64,000 nucleotides of DNA, taken from positions 157,508 through 221,507 of the forward strand of contig JAJVDF010000955.1 of NCBI GenBank assembly GCA_022410635.1, in the 5' to 3' direction. The notes under the pieces are model-generated. The model was not told where the DNA came from. It was given only the letters and a program-made list of their open reading frames with translations, and searched no databases. This stretch comes from Tretioscincus oriximinensis (lineage: Eukaryota; Chordata; Lepidosauria; Squamata; Gymnophthalmidae). Every line of letters begins with the position of its first letter. Within the stretch, counting starts at the first letter, position 1. The position numbers and the translations under genes were made by a program. This document shows, in pieces, positions 58,538 through 64,000 of this stretch.

Positions 58538-58639
58538 GTAAGTACATTTGTGCAGATTCTCCTGTTGCAAACTAAAAGACTTTGATGGGCNGCTCAGCTG
58601 TGTCTGCGAAGCCACGCACTTCTTGCTTTAATAATCTCT

Positions 58640-59310
58640 GTGGTGCATTTGTCAGACTACACTTGGAATACGGGGTTCAGTTCTAGATGCCCCAATTTAG
58701 AAAAGGCATTGATGAACTGGAGCAAGTTCAAAAGAGAGTTACAAGGATAGTGAGTGGTCAGGAACCCATAAGGTCCTAATGAGGAACAGTTAAAGGATCT
58801 AAGAATGTTTAGTCTTCAAAAGAGAAGACTTAGGTGAGGTCTGATAGCAGAATACAAGAACCTGAAGGGTGTCACAGAACACAGGGATCAGCTTTGTTCT
58901 TATTAACGCATGGAAGAACTAGAAACAATGGGGTGAACTGGCACAGAAATGGATCTAGATTAGACATCAGACAAAACTTTCTGGCAGTAAGAGTGGCTGA
59001 AGAAATGTCATTNTCCCCCACTTTTAGATACTGTTTTATACAATTTTTAATTTGTCTATTTTCTATTGTTGTTTTGTTGTTGGTTGCCCTGAGACTTTTG
59101 GATATAGGGCACAGTATAAGTATAAATAAACAAACAAACAAGTGGAACAGGTGGCCACAGGAGATGGTGAATTCTCCTTCATTGGAAGTCTTCAAACAGA
59201 GGTTGGGATCTGTTTGGGATGGTTTGNTGAATCCTGCATTGAGCAAGGGGTTAGAGCCCATGACCCTGGGGGTCCCTTCCAACCCTGTGATTTTATATTT
59301 TGTTTTGTTT
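58640..59310 (+). mobile_element. CR1 second lineage, split by a LINE tail
   Basis: GTCAGACTACACTTGGAATA, GAACTGGAGCAAGTTCAAAA, AGTGGCTGAAGAAATGTCA, then foreign 59010-59140 (TAGATACTGTTTTATACAAT; GAGACTTTTGGATATAGGGC; AACAAACAAACA), then AGTGGAACAGGTGGCCACAG and TCCCTTCCAACCCTGTGATT. Confidence 0.85.
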
Positions 59311-59539
59311 TAATACATAGCCAACATATAATCCAAAGAAGTAAGGACTGTTATATAAATGTATTGAACTCCAAAGTTGAACTATCCTGCTTGGAAAGTT
59401 TTCAGATTTATTTGAGAAGATTCATGCATTTGGTGCATTTTGTTCCACTGCCAGATGAAATAGACTATGTGTCTCAGGCTTTTGTGTAGCTAAAGAAAGA
59501 TGTGTAACTAAAGAAAGATTATTTTATCCATTCATCCAT

Positions 59540-59620
59540 TCTGTTTCTGTCCCATCCTATATCCAGATTTCTCAGGATAGGTTAAAATAAAATCAATAAT
59601 AAAACACAAGTACCTGAGGA
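59540..59620 (-). repeat. LINE tail fragment
   Basis: CCATCCTATATCCAGATTTC-TCAGGATAGG then AATAAAATC. Confidence 0.5.
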
Positions 59621-59784
59621 TTTAAGGTAGACAAAAGAAACATCAAATATTGGAAGTAACAAAATATCATAAGATCAAGAAAAACATTTTCTCTTCTGCC
59701 CTTTGGAGATGTTGGAATAAATTCAGGAGGGCTGTAATTGCACCTTCTCTTTAGACTACCTTCAGTTCTTCTNATTCACCATAA

Positions 59785-59945
59785 GCCCTTTCTCTACTGA
59801 GCCTTATTTTGGGTTATATCTCTGCATAGAGTTTGGCCATCCACATGCTAGTGTAAACTATGGCAGGCCTCACTAGCGTGTAGCGTGGCTGACTCCTATT
59901 CTGAGATATAGTCCACAATCAGGCTCAGTGGAACAGGGCCTTAAT
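59785..59945. mobile_element. Family P MITE copy
   Basis: TCTACTGAGCCTTATTTTGG ... AATCAGGCTCAGTGGAACAG, inverted ends about 160 bp apart. Confidence 0.8.
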
Positions 59946-60660
59946 TTCACTTTCCGGGCTTTTTTTAGTCCACATAAAAAATGAGTTTAGTCCATTAAAA
60001 AATGGAAAGCTCAACTGAGGTGTAGGCTGTCGAATGAGAAGGTGTGTCTAAATGGTAGGCTAAAATGAAGATGTGACCCCAATTGATGTTCCTTGTATCT
60101 GCCTTTTNAGGATACCGTATCTGTCTCCATTTCTGGGCTCTATTTCTTCCTCTGGTTTATAGGGGACAGTTTGTACTATATTGCACCAGAGACCAATTTC
60201 CAATGACTTATTGGTTTTTGCCCTCTTCCAACCAACTTATATATTGGGAAATGCCTTAAAGTATAGAAATCATTGCTACTGTTTGCTTGCTAGTTCTTTC
60301 AGTTTCCCAAAGAGCTGGAACACTGATTTAAAATGGGGGAGAAATAGGATGGGGTGGGAGACACTTCAAACAAATTATTGTTATCGAACTGAGCTCTTCT
60401 TTTTGATGACTTTAAATAGCTGTAATAATTAAATTGTATTATTCCTTTTAATGTACAAACCTCGATTACACGTCTATTTCCCAGGTGTGCATTAAAGAAA
60501 TTACTTTTTTCCCCTTATTGTTTATGGATGAGTGTGATCCATCCATCTGTTAATTGAAACAAGAGAGGATTAAAGCTGCAATATCTTTTCATCAGTTCTT
60601 CTACGTTGGCTCCACCATTTGCACAACTTTGTTTCAAGTCACTGCTTGGTTTTGGTTAAA
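59946..60660. other. Unique intron
   Basis: Nothing recognised. Confidence 0.4.
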
Positions 60661-60667
60661 TCTTAGA

Positions 60668-60695
60668 TGATAATAATAATAATAATAATAATAAT
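60668..60695. repeat. (AAT)n microsatellite
   Basis: Nine to ten AAT/ATA units. Confidence 0.95.
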
Positions 60696-61069
60696 TAATT
60701 TCTTTGCAGTGATTTGCTTGTTTAGAGTACCAATGGAGACAATAAAATCCAAGAAAGAAACCTGAAATTCAGAGCACTTGTCACGGAACAACCTGTCATC
60801 CATCATTATGAAATACATGCTGAGGAATAGCTAGCAAGGGGCTAACGAAAAAAAAGACAGAGGAGCAGGAAGAGGAAGAGGAGAAGGAGGGAAATTTGTT
60901 TTGATACCCCACTTTTCTTAACTTAACACACAGTTGTAGTTCCCCCTCCCCCCTCTCCCTCCACCGGAATGTAAGGATTCAAACTATCAGTCTTTGTTCC
61001 TTAAACATCAGGATCGTATCTCTTATTAAAGGATGTGCGGCTGTATTTTCGGCATAAGTAATAAGTGAT

Positions 61070-61465
61070 TTCCACTTAGTGGTCCAGTGGGGTGTAGTTC
61101 TTTGTCCCAATTCTTGTAGTCTTTTCTCTCGAAACACATCGAAAAGTAAAAATTCTAGGATGTAACTCCACCAACAGTCTATTGTCTTCTGGTCTTTCCA
61201 ACCCTAGGCGATTACTAGGTGACCTGCGAGTAATGCCATTTGAATAAATACTTTTTCTTCAGGTCTTACTGTAACAGGATCAAGTATTCNGAACATCCAG
61301 GATTCATCCGTGTCAGGGATGTGCACATTTATTGCTCTGTAAATTTGGAGTGAAATATTTTGACGGAACTGTGTGACTCTGGGATAGCGGGCCCTTCTTA
61401 ACTTGAAGAAATCGTCGCACCTTGACACCTTGTGACGTAGGTGGGGCCGAGAGAGTTCCACAAAA
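61070..61465 (-). repeat. L1-like ORF2 C-terminal fragment
   Basis: On minus the frame reads RYPRVTQFRQNISLQIYRAI, then VRPEEKVFIQMALLAGHLVI and AWGWKDQKT across a small frame break. The 'EEK-F---ALLAG---IA--WK' pattern resembles the L1 ORF2 C-terminus. Decayed. Confidence 0.45.
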
Positions 61466-61570
61466 TTGTGATTAGCCCAAGGTCACCCACTGGCTTCATG
61501 TAGGAGTGCGGAATTGAACAGGTGGCTACCCGGCAAGAGTCCAACACTCTAACCATAAGCCTAGCTGCCC
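61455..61570 (-). mobile_element. SINE fragment (GGTGTAGTGGTT family, reverse)
   Basis: AGCCCAAGGTCACCCACTGG, GAATTGAACAGGTGGCTACC, GTCCAACACTCTAACCATAA, the inverse of the 57003 type. Confidence 0.7.
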
Positions 61571-62390
61571 AAAATCCCTAGCGCCCATGGTTTCCGCCTT
61601 TACTAGAATGCATGGCNATTGAGGCATTGACCTCCCAGGCCTGTGCCTTGCTCAAGATCAATGAGGAAAGCTATTAGGTTAGGAATCCCATCCCAAGGCT
61701 GTGCTGATTTCCCTTTGTGAAGAGGAACTTTGGGGTCATTGTACTTGGCGGTTTCTAGGAGGCTGATTCTTAAAGACCATTTCGGCTATTGTGTCTGTGT
61801 TTTTTACTTAACATTTACTTGGCGCTAAAAGCTCGTGACCTGGGATTAGCAGCTGAGAAGAGGCCTCCTTGAACACGTTCAGCTGACACTAATGGGGGTG
61901 CGTTTGTTTCCTCTAAAGACTTCTGAGTTATTGTAGGAAGGAGCAGGGAGGGGCGGCACAAGGTGTCTGAGCTAGACAGGTGCATTAACAGCACAGTAGG
62001 AAGGAAAGACTTGCTCTGGCTTTTTATTGTTGCATTTCACACTGTACTTGACCTTGGCTCTACTCTGAGCCTCGCTTGTGAGTGAAGGAGTGGGATGACT
62101 ATTTGTNCGCCTTGCTATCTTGAATGGGATTAAAGTTGCAGCTAATTGGTGTGACTCTTTCATTTGCTGCCTGCAATGTACATTGGCTTGGGAATGTTTA
62201 AACAAAAGCTACTTTTCGGCAACAGCCCTTCNTGCTTAGTTAAAATATTCAGACAAGTATGGTCTCTCCTTACAGATGATGAGATGTGAGTTTAGCAGTG
62301 TTGTCTATGTCATGAGAGAATCAGAGATAATGGATGGTAATCCTGAGCAACATTTTCCAGAAGGTCTTTAACACTTGGAGGTTCCTGGTT
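61571..62390. other. Unique intron
   Basis: Nothing recognised. Confidence 0.4.
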
Positions 62391-62399
62391 ATGTTTGGA

Positions 62400-62610
62400 T
62401 AGCCATAAAAAACTTTCTAACAGTAAGGGTGATAAACCAGTGGAACAGTTTGCCACAGGTGGTGGTGAGTTCGCCTTCGCTGGAAGTCTTCAATCACAGG
62501 CTGGACAATCATCTGTCTGCGATGGTTTAATGAATCCTGCATTGGACCTGATGGCCCTGGAGGTCCATTCCAACTCTAAGATTCTATGATTCTATTCTAT
62601 GCCTCTCCAT
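62400..62610 (+). mobile_element. CR1 second lineage 3' end with ATTCTATG tail
   Basis: AACTTTCTAACAGTAAGGGT, CCAGTGGAACAGTTTGCCAC, GGAGGTCCATTCCAACTCTA, then AAGATTCTATGATTCTATTC, the tail type known from bird CR1. Confidence 0.88.
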
Positions 62611-62689
62611 GGAAGAGGCCCAAAGCCATTCTCTTTGAAATGATAATCATTTTACACAACGGGAGTCCTTCTGGATCTCTCCANAGTCT

Positions 62690-63205
62690 ATCTAGTCCAG
62701 TATGCTGGCTTACTAAATGGCCCACCAATTGACTTTGGACTTCTCAAGCGGAAGTGTCCTGGCAAAACCATCCCCTGCTCTTGATTCCCTGAAAATGGCC
62801 TGTGAAGACCTTCCAATAACATAAGAGGACATGGCTTCTGGACATTTCAAGCAGAAGACACTGGCAAAACCTTCACCTGTTCCTGATTCCTTGCAAAAAG
62901 CCTCCTAAGAACATAAGAGAAATTCAACCTATCTAGTCCACATCCCATCTCACTGAATGGTCCACCAATTACATTTGGATGTCCCAAGCAGAAGACAAAG
63001 GCCACATCTTCATCTGGTTCCACTTTCTGCAACTGGCTTTTTGTGACTTCCTGCCATTGCCTTCAACCTGGATGTGGTATTGGACATCACGGACACATCT
63101 GCCTTCCTATAATTTAGAGGAACCCATCAAGTCCAGCATCCTGTCTCACACAGTGACCCACCAATTGCTTCTGAGCACGTCAAGCGTTAAAAGAAGCCCA
63201 GCTTG
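62690..63205 (-). repeat. Four serial CR1 3' UTR fragments
   Basis: Repeated 'CCCACCAATTG / CACCAATTACATTTGGATG' and 'AAGCAGAAGAC-AAAAC-TTCACCTGTTC' blocks at about 62718, 62840, 62960 and 63165, with AACATAAGAG between. All reverse. Confidence 0.65.
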
Positions 63206-63280
63206 ATCCTGAATGTGCTTTCTTCCATTGATATTCACAATCAGAGGATTATCAGTGGCATTCTTTTGAGAAACTTTTGA

Positions 63281-63455
63281 GCCCTGTCCACACTGAGCCT
63301 TATTCTGGGATGTATCACAGAATTGGGGTATGCCATCTACATGATAGTGTAGGCTATGACAGTCCCTGAATGGCCGGCCATTGTCTGTACTGGCATGTGG
63401 ATGGCCAAGCTCTATACTAAGATACAACCCAGAATAAGGCTCAATGGGACAGGGC
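63281..63455. mobile_element. Family P MITE, best reference copy
   Basis: Left end GCCCTGTCCACACTGAGCC, right end inverse GCCCTGTCCCATTGAGCC. Inner arms GCCATCTACATGATAGTGTA and ACTGGCATGTGGATGGCC. 175 bp. No clear target duplication. Confidence 0.85.
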
Positions 63456-64000
63456 CTCTGATAACTAATGGAAATGCCTGATGTCAGGTATCAGAAACTG
63501 AATCTGAATTCTATAAAACGAGGAGTTTTNCCCCTCATTTGGTTCTGGTTCTTATAAAATTACTTTATATGCTCTTGTTGTATTTATTTTAAACTTTTTT
63601 AATGTGAAAAGAGGTTGAAGGTCCAATGTTTTCATGAGTAACAGAGATATTTTTTTGTCCAAGAACTGGGAAATGAGAATACCTTTCTGCTGGCTAATTT
63701 TAGTTACTTAAATATACTCAAAGTACTTTACATGACAATATAAACTATTAAACAGTCTTCCAAGCATTTTATCCAGGGGCTTTTTTCCAGGAAAAAAGTT
63801 TACCAGTACTGCATAAAGGTTTACCAGTACTTCAATAAACTGCTTTAATATACGTGTATTTAATACACATATTCCAGCAGAAAATAGTCCTCTCTTTCTC
63901 TCTTCATCTTTTCACATACCTACCTACCTATTTACCGTCTGTCTCCTGTCTCCCTTTTTTCTATCCATCCATCCATCTATGTATATATGGATGGATGAGT
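63456..64000. other. AT-rich intron ending in (ATCC)n
   Basis: No exon. 63760-63840 has two CAGTACTGCATAAAGG / CAGTACTTCAATAAA-like blocks. 63962-64000 is CCATCCATCCATC with GGATGGATG (a short inverted microsatellite). Confidence 0.45.

Noticed and set aside
61455..61570. Second tRNA-like sequence
   Set aside because: Reverse piece of the GGTGTAGTGGTT SINE family; acceptor stem and anticodon arm are not intact.
58538..64000. Next MAP2K5 exon (start of PERIS in human)
   Set aside because: Searched by eye for this motif and found none; it must lie beyond the window.
1..64000. CRISPR, prophage, toxin-antitoxin or operon-type system
   Set aside because: The DNA is vertebrate: spliced exons, LINEs, SINEs, microsatellites. 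No regularly spaced direct repeats or bacterial gene organisation.

Overview
The window is intronic and exonic DNA from one vertebrate protein-coding gene, MAP2K5 (MEK5, the MAP kinase kinase that activates ERK5), read on the plus strand. I place thirteen coding exons between 4308 and 58537. Their phases fit end to end, giving 788 nt or about 262 residues with no stop. They cover the C-terminal half of the PB1 domain, the linker, and the kinase domain from the Gly-rich loop to the activation loop. The first exons (start codon, N-terminal half of PB1) lie upstream of the window. The exons from the APE-type motif to the C terminus lie downstream.

The repeats suggest a squamate reptile, probably a lizard or gecko; this is inference. 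CR1 LINEs with (TTCTTATG)n tails are plentiful. A second CR1 lineage has a chicken-like ATTCTATG end. There are tRNA-derived SINEs ending in a CTT/CCT-rich tail, one copy like the squamate 'CCTGGTGTAGTGGTT' SINE, an L2/Rex-like LINE with an (AAAT)n tail, a Penelope-like element, and several palindromic MITE families. Single Ns are scattered throughout, one of them inside an exon, so base-level conclusions need care.

Layout: 1-4307 upstream intron (CR1 end, hAT-like element, SINE); 4308-9162 PB1 exons with a long CR1 between them; 9163-15190 intron with a 284-bp foldback and an L1-like stretch split by an inverted pair of Penelope 3' ends; 15191-17566 linker exons, with an exact 396-bp tandem duplication between them; 17567-27389 intron starting with about 1.2 kb of repeat-free DNA, then nested MITEs, LINEs, CR1 and SINEs; 27390-27454 Gly-loop exon; 27455-43835 the largest intron (16.4 kb), with a broken Penelope-like element at 40953-41920; 43836-58537 eight closely spaced kinase exons; 58538-64000 downstream intron with CR1, L1-like, SINE and MITE copies.

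No second gene, RNA gene, CRISPR array or prokaryote-type system is visible. The more unusual material is repeat biology: hammerhead-like hairpins in Penelope 3' ends, two TA-flanked palindromes each inserted into another repeat, a TA-flanked 160-bp element inside another MITE, the exact tandem duplication, and two copies of an unnamed LTR-like repeat. Several repeat-free intron blocks rich in homeodomain-type cores are candidate regulatory DNA.
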